In this document: positions 1 through 12,100 of the stretch, in pieces
Numbering within the stretch: position 1 is the first letter of the stretch
How the letters are laid out: the number at the start of each line of letters is the position of its first letter
Origin: Branchiostoma floridae
Lineage: Eukaryota; Chordata; Leptocardii; Amphioxiformes; Branchiostomatidae
Assembly (NCBI RefSeq): GCF_000003815.2
Contig: NC_049990.1
Span: forward strand, 10,268,601-10,314,602
DNA length: 46,002 nucleotides
Direction of reading: 5' to 3'
The notes under the pieces: model-generated
What the model was told of the DNA's origin: nothing
The model's database searches: none
Seen by the model: only the letters and a program-made list of their open reading frames with translations
Program-made: the position numbers and the translations under genes

Positions 1-48
1 TTGGACTTTTACTGACATCCCCTCTTTGCTTTTATCTTCCGTGCACAG

Positions 49-165
49 GCCAAACCCAAGCTGGTGGAGCCCATAGATTACGAGACGTTTGTTATCCAGA
101 AGAAGACACATATCCACCATGATCCACAGCGGGACATGCTCTACTTCCCTCATGATGACATCTCG
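49..165 (+). CDS. DOCK9: DOCK exon 1 of window (N-terminal zizimin motif)
   Basis: Acceptor gtgcacag, donor gtaagt; 117 nt, phase 0 to 0. Encodes [18 protein letters not shown] and ends ...FPHDDIS. It corresponds to the conserved N-terminal segment shared by DOCK9/10/11. The reading frame enters open from the left, so earlier exons are off-window. Confidence 0.92.
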
Positions 166-3100
166 GTAAGTCAACATTGTTCGATATCTCTCCCAACTAT
201 GCACTGTGATTTGCATACTTTCCAGACTTTTCCAAACTTAGGTAGAGGCATTGAAGAGATTCATTAGTCACGTATGTGCACAGTTAATAGAATTTTCATC
301 AAACAGTGACTAGCTTTTAAAGGTATACACATGTACCTCCAGATTTTCGATGGCTAGTTTAGTAGATAAGTAGAGGCAAGTTTAATAAGTACGTGGGTGA
401 GTGGATGATTGCATGATTGATTGAGTTTGTAGTGAGAAAGTGGGAGTGTCTTGAGAGGCTTTTGAGCAACTTTATTTGAAAATCCATTAGTGACTGCCAC
501 GCCACTTATCTTCCTGGACTTCTTACTAGAATAAAGAGAAGAATAAAGAGAATTTCCAGAATTGGAGTAGATCTGGAGGATGTCAAGGTAAATAACTTAT
601 GAAAATCACATTGAGATGTCACTTTGGAGAATAGACAACATGTGACAGGAAGACGGGCTGAGAAAATTGGTTTTACGAGTGAAACCAACACCTAATTTCA
701 TCTCTGGGTTATCTCCTGCATATTTAATGTGGCATGTGGGTTATGGTCGACAAGTCTGGTGCATTAGAGTTAATACCTTAATGAGATTAATGAGATTCAG
801 TTGGAAATCCTTCAACATGAGGCTTAAGCACTCTTTGTTGACCCTTGGCCGACCAACATGGTTAGCATTGACCGCTGCATGCAAGGGACAATAAAGTACA
901 TCCCCTGTTCTCTAAAGTCATTAATTATTCATAGGCACTTTGATAATTCTGGCTGACGCTCTATCGGAAAAGGACATCCCTTTCCTCGTAAAGGTCTTTT
1001 ATGCTGTGAAAAGACAGCAGAAGGATAGGACATGGTACTGGTCTATAGCAGATGGAATGGAGCAGTTTCTGGAGATTCTGTCTTGACTCGAAGTCTAGGA
1101 GAAGATGGCTTATGCAGCTATCAAGAAGAAGCTGAAACGAAAGGCGTTTACCAAGAAGGCAATTGAGGTTGATGTGTTAACGACAGGGGAGCTTGAGGAT
1201 TTTCTGGTGGATTTATCGGTAGGTCTGATAGTGTTAGTCCAGTGGAGCTGAAATGATAAATGTGTAGTTATGACTTTGGAGAAGGTCATATAAGTTTGTC
1301 AGGCTTTGCACAGTAAGTTTTAGTCACGGGGTAATGATACTGGATCAGGATTCTCATGAGCAATTATCATTTTGTCATTAAGTCAAAGAATTATTGAATA
1401 TTGCAGCTCTAGCCATGAATTGTAGGATGAAATTCATGTACTAAAATTATATTGAAATTATGGAAGCATTTTTGTCAATTGATAAAGAGGTACATGGTTG
1501 GCATGTGTTTATATCATGGTTCGTATATTATGCTGCATTGTACATTCCTTTGTCCTTAGTACTTTTCGTGCAATGTCAATTCCTTATGTTATGAATAGAC
1601 CACATCTCTATACAGATGTCTTTGTAGATTTTCCCTTAGCTAATTTCACCAAGTTAACACATGAACCACGGCTTGATTGGTAAATATCAACAGTACAATG
1701 AATGCCCTTACGTATTTATGATGAAAATAGGTACAGGTGAGATGAATAATATATGAGTGAAGGTATGAAGTCATGGGTCATTGATTTTTATAGAGCCTTG
1801 TGAGATTGAAGGGGTTATAAATAGAGCTACTTTAAGGTGAAGATATGTAGTGATTTGTGCTTTTGTTTATCATTAAAGGTAGATAACACTGATGGCATCA
1901 CAACCAGGCAGAAAGAAGTGTAATAGAAAATTAACTTTATTTTTGATAACTTAAAGATGAAATTATGGCTTCAGAAAAGAAAACACATGGAAAAATTGGA
2001 CGATAATTTTTTTGTCGGTAATGTTAGCCTTGAAGATTAAGCAGTGTTGTTTCCCTTGACCTGGAAATGACCCGTATCCAGTAGTTGACCTTCTAATGTT
2101 GGGTCAGTTCAACATCCAGACAAATGGACCTTACATCTGTCTGACTTTTCCACAAACTTTTGAACTTTAGCAAGTTGCTTACTTTCGTATGTTGAGTGCC
2201 ACTGGAGCCACTGTCATTGCCATGACTTGAATTGCCATCCCTAAACTGTCAAGTTCTAGTCCAGTCCCTTTTGAAGCTAATTGTTGCCTTTGCTAAAAGG
2301 GTATGTTTTCGGTAGTGTTTGTGGGTATGTTTGTGTGTAGAAAAACACCATAACTCAAGAACGCCTTAATAATGAATTGTATTGATATGTGGTATGTGGG
2401 TCTTGATGAGACCTTGAAATGATTAGATTTTGGGCCTCCAAGTGTGTTATAACGGTATTGCAGCCGATTTTCTGGGTTTGATATCTTGAGTTCTAAACAT
2501 GCTATGGTCGTGATTTTGAGTGGTAGATAGCTCTTGAGGCTGTAAGTGGTATACAAAAATTGTAGGTTTGGGCCCTCTAGTTAGCTACATGTATCGAAAG
2601 GTCTAAATTATAGTATTTTGTACAATGTGCTTCTTCCTTCCACTATGTGTAGGACCTGGTCTGGATTTACCCTTTCTTTGTAATAATGTTCTCTGATAGT
2701 ACACTGTTACATTGTCCATGCCAGATGGGTTCTGTCCAAGCGCTGACATTATCAGACCTTTGGCTGACTTTGCAACAGTAAATCTCTTAACATCCTGTCT
2801 GTCTACTCTTATCTCTATTTTAAGTCTGGCCTCCAAAGTTTGATAGCTGATATCCCGATTAGATGTGTGCAGCGACAGCATGAACAATACAGTCATCTAT
2901 GTGTGATCTGAGTAATATGGACTCACTCATTCACACTATGCTGGATCAGGAAAGTGCTAGTTGAAAACTGTTGAGTTCTGAAGAACAGATTGAAGCAGGT
3001 TTGAAATGTCTGAGTACTGGTGTGTTGGAAAGCCCGGTTTTCTATTTTGAAAAAGTCTTAAAAGTGCATACTTAATTAAGAAAAATAAAGTACAATGTAA

Positions 3101-6100
3101 AAATAGAAGCATCATTGAAGATAAGGTAAAGACATATATTTACAGTTATGTTTTTCCTCCTTATATCTCCAGAAATTGGAGATCATATTGAATTGCACAA
3201 TGCCAAATGAAGAGCTCTGTCAGAGCAAAGACTGTAGTCCCCTATACTTGTATATGACTGTGAGTCTGTTGTTTATAGTTGTCAGCATCAACATAGACTC
3301 TCCAAGGAAAAGGCCATCCTTGACTTCTGCCCCAGTAAATTCTTTGTGAAGTCCTTGTAGAGTCCTCACATTTCATAGCTATGGAAGAGTTATCACCTTG
3401 TTGATATGTGAAGGGATGCCTTGTGGGAAAAACTCCTCCAGTTTTAGACTAAACACCTTTTTTTTTTTCCAGTCCTCTGTCCAGCCTAGGGAGTACAGAA
3501 CAGTGAGGTCATCAGTCCCTCCAAATGCTGCCAAGGAAGCAAAAAGTCTACTTGTCAAAGAGGTAGGACTTAAGTTTGCATTCAGTCATGTGATGTTTCT
3601 GTCATACATGTAATTTTCAGATTTCATTCAATCATATTTCTATGATTATGAAGAAAAGTAGTTTGCCAAATTTCAAAGTCTGTATTCAGTCATGTGATGT
3701 TGCTGGTCTACATGTAATTTTCATATTTCATTCAGTCATCTTTCTATGATCATAAAGGAAAGTACAGTGAATAGCAATTACTCAAGAAACTGAATATGGT
3801 TTGGGAAATCACTTGTTGCGTTCCTTGGAAAGAAGTATTTTACTTTGATGAAGGTATTACAGGTTTCTTCAAACACTGTTTTGTCTTTACAGGGTATCAG
3901 TTTTTACACAACTAGTTGGAGCCAGTTACACTACAAATATGAGGACTATGGAGGCAGTTATCATCAGTTACCACGGTAATCGTTATCATCATATCTTATC
4001 AACATTTTATCAACAACTTTAGATATAATTGAACTAACCTTTGCTTGTTCATGTGATGCATGCACATAAGTCTCTTAAACCCTTGGCTTGAAATCTAATA
4101 CTAAGAGGGGTTTTAGATGGTCCATTTTATTAGGGCTTAAGACATTTGAAATGTTACATGTGTTCCTACCATAGGGCAAGAAGTGTATTTAACTTTTTTT
4201 TGTATTCGTATTTGATGGCCACAGAAGCGACAGGTCAGGGGACCTCCCACCACAGGTGTATGAGTTGGATGAGGCAGACAAAACAGATGAGGTACAGGAC
4301 AAACCACATTTGATATATATATTGTTTGAAGTAGTACATGTAACGCCAACTCTTTTGAAACCTTTGATATGCAATCTACAACTTACATTTTATACACCCA
4401 GTAGCCCCACATGTTAAATGACTTCTCTGTCTATACTTCCACAGGAGATGTCGATTCTGTACGAGGGTGCAGAAAGCATTACTAAACAGGGTTTTCTGTA
4501 CAAGGCCCCCCTCAACAGTGAGGGTAGTATCATCACCAGTATGAGAGTAAGCTGTTATGTCCACTTACCCACTTTATTTGTAGTTATGACAGATATGATG
4601 CTCCAAATAACCAGCTTTATGGCACAGGCCTAATTTGTATGTAAATGGTATGATGAATTGTTTGAAACAGTGTGATTTATTAGGCATTGAATAAACAAGA
4701 AATCCTAGTAATACTGAACAATATTCTGCTTCAAATATTTATTTGCCTCTTCAATGGTTGCTTTAGATATTGGTCCGAACTCTTAAGAGGGGAAGTTCAA
4801 GATCATGTACAAGACTTAGTTGGAGTTAAGGTCATAACCCAACCACACCGTAGGCTAAACTTAATGGTATAGTAACTATAGCTAGCACTTCTATTATTGT
4901 GCTATCTCTTGATCTCAATATCAGAGGTGTAATTCTGCATGGTAGCCTTTCCTAGAAAGAAAATCCATTGCAAGTGTAATGTGGCACTAACTGTGATCCT
5001 TTGATTTTATTCCAGTCCTTCAAGAGGCGGTTCTTCCATCTTAAGCAACTGCCAGACAAGTCATATGTCTTGGACTACTACAAGGATGAGAAGGCCAAGG
5101 AAGCAAAGGGAACAATCTATCTGGACTCCTGTACAGGGGTGGTCAAGGTCTGGACTTTTTTTGGTTAACACTCAGCACTGAAATGTACATTCTAGCTTGA
5201 GTCAAGTTGATGTTGAAAATGACTTTGATACTACATTGTGATATAGATGTATCCTACATACTTTCACATATTAGAAAACTGTTTAGTATATTTAGGTTAT
5301 TAAAAAAAATATGTATGATATTTTCCTTTCTTACATGTATATATATCATTATAAAACTCTGTGTGTGAGTGCAAGTTTTTCTTGTTGTATTATCTGTATC
5401 TGTCCATGTGTCTGCTGTCAAGAAATATGTGTATATCATATATGGATAGACACATACATTGTACACTAGCTCCTTCTCGTACACATTTTGATGTTACATT
5501 CCATTTATTTCCATATCTTGCCCATTCTTATGTTGTACTTGTGTTTGTGTGTTTGTTTGTGTGTGTGTCTGTGTCCATCCATCCTCCTGATTCTGTCCTC
5601 TGTCAAGAAAGGAAACTATAAGGTACAGGTGCAGTACAGAACACAGTTGCTATGTCTGTCACCTTTACTTGTCTCCAATAAATCCATTCTAACCATCAGA
5701 GTTTTACTAGGTTTGCAACACTGACTTTTGGGGTTTGTCAGTAGGAAAAAAAGAGCACCCGTTTCATCTATAGAGTGTGTGAAGGAATGCCATTTCTTTC
5801 AGTAGTATTAGACATAATATTCAATTCGAAAAACTCAAGATGTTCTAGCTATGGCCATATTAACACTGTACTGAGCACTGGCCATATTACACAGATCCAA
5901 GGTGAGGGGTTGTCATTTTGAATATGCAAACCAGAAAAAAAATTGAAAAATGACATTTGGCGATATGTATGTCCTGGCGATAAGTGATTAATGATTTTTC
6001 TTCGTGAATCCAAGCCAAGAGAAATGTCCTGGTTGAATAGTTAAACTGAAACTAGAGAATGGAATTATTTCTATTCTGGTGCCCACCAAATCTATATGTA

Positions 6101-9100
6101 CTAACAAAAAAGGCAAAATACAGGCATATTGGGGCAAAGAGATTCTGAGAATTACAATGTAACTGTCAAGAAAATGAAATGACTTTGCATGCTTCCTTTA
6201 CCAACCAACAGGGCAGACATTACAGTACATCGTAATCACATAATGACACATTGTATACATAACGTTTTTCAAGTTGTGAATTTCACCTGTTGCAGAACTC
6301 CAAGAGCCGTAAGTTTGGTTTCGAGGTGCGGATGCAGGACGGGAGCTACTACTACCTGGCGGGGGAGGGGGAGGCTGAGATGGATGAGTGGGTGTCGGCC
6401 ATCAACAAGGTGGTGCAGAGTAACATCGAGGCACAGATCAGGCAGGGGGACGAAGGTGAGTTTTACATAAATCTACTACACTGTGAAAGGTGTGTTCCGC
6501 AGGACTGACAGGAATCTAATCTTAGATAGTAAGTCTAAACGATAAGGAAAGGCTGTTGGTGTCAACACCCATGTGGTGCAGAGTAACATAGAGGCACAGA
6601 TCAGGCAGGGGGACGAAGGAGTTAAGTGCAATGCTTTACATAAAATAACTGCACTATGGAAGGTGTGTTTCGCAGGACAGACAGTAGTCTTAGATAGAAA
6701 GTCTTAATGATAACTTAAGGAAAGGCTGTTGGTGCCATCAACAAGATGGTGCAGAGCAACATCGAGGCATAGGTCAGGTAGGGGAATGAAGGAGGTAAGT
6801 GTAATGCTTTATATAGATCTACTGAATACTAGGGATCTTAAACAGAAAGTCTTAATGTCATCAAAGGTGGTGCAGAGTAACATAGAGGCACAGATCAGGC
6901 AGCGGGACGAAGGAGGTAATATATAAGTGTAATGCTTTACATAGATCTGCAGAATAATGAGAGGTGTGTCTTTGGACTGGCAAGAATCTTGGATAGAAAG
7001 TCTTAACGATAAGGAAAGGCTGTTGGTGTGAATGCTAAGGTGGTACAGAGTGACATTGAGGCCCAGAGAAATATGTAAAATCACTTGAACATACCAAGTG
7101 ATGTGTGTACTACATATTAAATTGATGTAAGGTAAAGGCAAAGGTGGTCAAACCTCAGGCTTTTCTTTTAGCTAGTTTGTATTTATGTACATGTATTCAA
7201 CAGTACACATGAAGATATAAATTTCTATTTCCATCTTTTGAAGTTTGTTTTGTGGTTATTCCAGAAATGAATGACACCCTGCCCTCACCCAGCAAGTCTG
7301 AGAGCCTGAGAGAAAGTCTGGAGAACAGCATGCACCCGGAACTCATGAAGGTCAGGGAGGTTATACATGTGTTTCATGTTTATGACAGTAGCAATGGAAA
7401 ATTGGAATCTACTTGTACAGTACTTCAGAAGAATGTTGTACATACTCTACATCTACTTTGAAGAGCTAAAGTGAGATGATAGAGCAACATCATCACTTGT
7501 CTTTGATGATGATCTAGAAGTAGTAGATTGGTTTATTATGAAGAAGCAATACATAACAGTCCTCCTGGCAGCCTAGGAGGCTGAATTGCGAGGACATTCC
7601 AATTATGTTCCATTCCAATCATGTTCCATTACAACAATTAGCAAACTTTATGAGCAATTTTAGAATATAGTACAGTATTACTTTGTCTGCTTATAGGATA
7701 GATAATACTTGTGTAGTCAGTGCATGAAAGTCCTGACATTAGCATGTTGATTCCCACAGTATGCAAGAGAGTCTGACAACCTGATTGCCATCAAGAGGAA
7801 GGAGAACAGACAGAAACTGATGGACGTGTACCCAGAGATGCAGGTTTGTGGGACCCAACTCTATAGAGCAAAACACTGTCATGTATAATCTAATACTAGT
7901 CACTGGTCACAGACTCTCAAATTATCTTAATTGTATGCCTAACAGCTCAAGTTGAACTTGGCATGCAATAAACTTGAATGTTATATGTTAATCAAAACTG
8001 TATGTTTTAGTGTCTTTCAGTTATATTTCTATTATATATTTTATGTCTTACAGTGTAATGTAAACTTGACATGCAATAAACATTTCTGTCATATGTCAAT
8101 CAAAACTGTATGTTTTAGTCTCTTTTAGTTATGATACTGCCATATCTTTCATACATCTCAGATTTGTTTGCAAATGCAAAAAGTAACCACTGATATCAAT
8201 TTTATTTTTTAATGATGTAAGTACATTTTCACCTGTATGTGATGATATTCTATTGAACCACCATCAGAAAGTCTTAAAGATATTGTATTTGATTTTCTTG
8301 CTGTGTTAAAGATGAGAGAATCAGGGCGGAGCTTTCAGAAGGAGGATAACCGTGTGTATGAGGAACAGTTCGGGATCAGGTTCCTGGTCAGGTGTGAGGA
8401 GCTCAGGTTCAGACTGGCTGCAAACATCGCCGAGGAAGAAAACGGGCCTGTCACCAACGTAAGTCATTTCCTCTGTCCACAATAAATCTGTAACATTGAG
8501 TCCTAGTTAGAGTAGATCTCCCACCACTGTTCAGTACACATGCATAGAGCAAGTCCTGACGCGAGACGCTGATGCAATGTTAGTCTGGATGTAGGGACTC
8601 AAACTGTATGCTTGTTGTTTCTGTTCAGTACATGTGTGTGTATGATTCTTTCCCTGTGTGAGGAGGGATGCAGACCAGTGAACAGTCCTACAGTTAGTAA
8701 CATGTGTATAGATTTAAAGATGAAACCTACCTAACTTTTATGCTACTGGGAAGATATTTAGTGCTCAAACTGGAATATTAAGCTGTGGTGTAATGCCCAT
8801 TTTGAAAAGAGCAAAGGGAATCTTGACACATTTAAGTTACTGCAAAAAGCCTTAAGTTGATCCTTATTGTCAAGAATAATGGAAGAGTTAGCATTACAAC
8901 TACAGAATACAGTCCCATACACTTCCATCTTTCACAGCCTATCAATTGAATGTACACTTTCCTCCAAAAATTTGGAGTTCACGTTTGATGAATAATGTAA
9001 TACAGAGACAACTTTCTCACCCCATAGTCACCCTGTTTTCAACTGACTTCTAGAACATTCTACCAACAGAAGGCTTATTTTTCATAGTCAGATAAAGTTC

Positions 9101-12100
9101 CTTAATGGGATAGCTGAAAACAAGCTACATGCATCGCCACATATAGTAGTGATAAGATGACTCCAGGGTTATGCTTTGAGCCAGATCAATGGTACTTAAA
9201 GTGTTGGACTTCATCCAAATGGACAATCTGACAGTATCTCTCCATGCATTATTTAGTGATGGTGTGTTTTGGCAAGCTACAACGTCGTAAAATTTCACAT
9301 TACAGGAGTAACGTTGTTACTAAGTCTAATGTTGTTATCTATATTGCTGTCAGCTTGCCAGCTAAAGAATTGAGTGTTAGAGCCATGTTTGTGTTCAACA
9401 GAGATTGTTAGGTTTCAGGTGCCTTTTGCTTGTACATTTATGATACAAAAGTACATATTCTGGAGCCAGAATTTGTATTTTGCATGCATTGTAATGGTGT
9501 AGTTTTATACCTACCTACCAGAGACAGGCATTCATTTCCAGAGAGCCCAGCTAAGATATAAACTAGTTAGAGAAGGCTGTGCTGTCTACTAGCAGCTTGT
9601 CATTTCCTGTGTTGATGGAATTATGTTGGAATAGATTGAATCTTGGCACACATTTGTACACATTACTATTACCGACTGTTATTCAACATAGTTTCAGTCT
9701 CTCTACTTTCCAGTCAGATGAGTTGTAGAAAAGTAGTGCATTAACTTGTTATTTTATCTCTCAAGCACAATATGTCTGTATGTTCTAAGTGTATAAGTTC
9801 TAAAAGTGCCCTCGAACTTAATGCTAACCTGGTGCCTCAGAAAATTGCTAGAAAGTATATTGGAGTATGATTGATCTCAACAAGAGCTAAGGAAAGATCA
9901 CACAGTAAAGTTATGTTCACTTTATCCATGCCATCAATGATTTTGCATGATTAATGCCTGTATATGCTAGAATAGTAACTCCTAAGGTTTGCTTGTCTTG
10001 ACTTATTTCAAAATTAAAAAAAGTCAAATTTTTGTGTTAGCTCATACATGCAAAGTTGAACTTTTATCCAAAATGTCTTATACCAACTCAGAAGAACTTT
10101 ATAAAATTTTGCGAACCCAAGAAATTGTAACTCCTTCCAGGTTGAGCCTTTCTTCACTACCTTGTCCCTCTACGACGCCAAAGAGAACAAGAAGATCTCG
10201 GAAGACTTTCACTTCGATATCAACGACGTGAAGGTTCGGCAGATGTTGGTCCGAGGGAAGGACGCGGAAAACATTCCAAACGGTCACAGTAACGGGGACG
10301 CTCAGCTGCGGCACGGGAAGTTCACACCATACTTAGGGAAGCTGAAGGAGGAGTGGTTGCAATATCCTCATCAGGTAACTTACTGATCTTCTGTGTTCAT
10401 TGTGAGTAAAATGACTTTACGGTGCACACCCCAGTTCTTCCGCAACCGGGGTCCGTGGTAGTAAGCGACAAAAAAAGTGGCAAAAGGCTTCTGAGTGTCT
10501 ATGTTTGAGTTTACATTTCTCATTATTTACTGCTAAATGCTAACATGGCTGAAAAGTGTAGGAAATGGTGTGATGGTGTGTTCTGGGTGCAAATTGCTAA
10601 GTGCCACAAAAAGCAGCTAAAGGCATTTTCCCTGTTTGAAGTAAAAGGTGTGGGTGGTTTGTTTCGCTACTTTCTGTCCAGATTTCTGTCCGGATTGATG
10701 CTTGTGAAAGTTGACTACATATAGTTCTAGTAAAAATGATTTTGTCAAAAGTGTTTGAGTAGATTTTTGTAGCTTTCACTTTTATTCTTTAGACTAACTA
10801 ATTCTTTTGCCTTCTCTCTCTCTGTATCTGACAATACTACAGCTTCCTTTCCTTCCAGCTACGGTTAGTTCTGTGTTCTCTCTGCCCTTCTTTCCTGTCC
10901 TTGTTCTGCCAGAATGTCCAAGTATAACATTTCCACCCTCCCACACAGGGTTGACTATCACGGCAATGTCATACGATATCACCCCTGCCTTTTCAGCCAC
11001 AGAAAACGGGTATTAGGGGCGTGGCTTCTAACCAACTGTCAGCCCATCAGAGAAATGCCTTTTTGTTGTCCAATGGTGCCATATAAGGCGACTCATTAAT
11101 ATTTAAGAGCAAGATAACAGTACCGGCATAACGTTTGACAGTTCTTTTAACATCCAGACTTCTTTATCAGGTACCAAATTTAAGATTTGTCGGTTCTGTT
11201 GGTTTAGGGTAACCACGGCATCACTGTATACCGACCGAGCATACGAAAAAAACATCACGCAAAAATAACAGATCTTGCAATCTGGGTGCTGATGGGCCTG
11301 CAACAAATCAGGCAAGCTCATTAATATTCATAAGCAAGGTGCCCCTAGTACCCATTTTCTGCGGCTGAAAAGGTAGGGGTGATATCGTATGGCATTGCCG
11401 CGATAGTCAACCCTGTGTGGGAGGATGAACATTTCTAGCTCTGACAAAATGCAAATTCGTGTGTGCTTTAGTCCAGTAGTAGTACTAACATTGAATGTTC
11501 ACTAGAATAGCAAAATATGATGTTTTTGTCCTAGCTTACACATATCTGTACTATCATAATATTTTGTCCATTTGTTTTTAATTTGAACAAATTCTAAATG
11601 AGTTCTTGTGAGAAAGTTGTGACTTCTTGTCTGTTTCTTTGACAGCTTTCTGTGGTGTGCCTTATGTTTGAAGTTTACTGTAAATTTGCAGACGAAAAAA
11701 GATGTGTATGCTTACAACTTGTGATGCACCGTTATGTACATGTATATTGAGAGACGGACCAGGAAGAATCCTTGTTGGGAGGCTATGTGCTTAATGTTAC
11801 CATTTGTTCTAGTTCAATAACAAAACATCTTCTCTGCCCAATCCTTGGTTGGTGGAAGTCTGTTGGAAAGTTGGACTCAACCACCCAAAGTAACAAACAG
11901 GCTCCTGACTGCTGCTTGGTTGTGTTGTCCGCAGGGTCTTTTTTCAGTCACCAGTCCCCACCCGGACATCTACCTGGTGTTGAGAATAGAGAAAGTTCTG
12001 CAGGGCCACATCAACAACTGTGTGGAGCCGTATCTGAAGGGAGGGGAGAACTGCAAGGTAGGGGGCTCTGCTGCAACGTCCTGGAGTTTTGCTTTGTGTT

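Noticed and set aside
2293-2896. Two minus-strand frames of 87 and 97 codons in intron 1
   Set aside because: No start context, splice support, domain or codon bias that separates them from chance in AT-rich DNA.
10428-10452. accccagttcttccgcaaccggggt hairpin 50 bp after exon 11
   Set aside because: A single 5-bp GC stem without repeats or conservation; not enough to call a feature.
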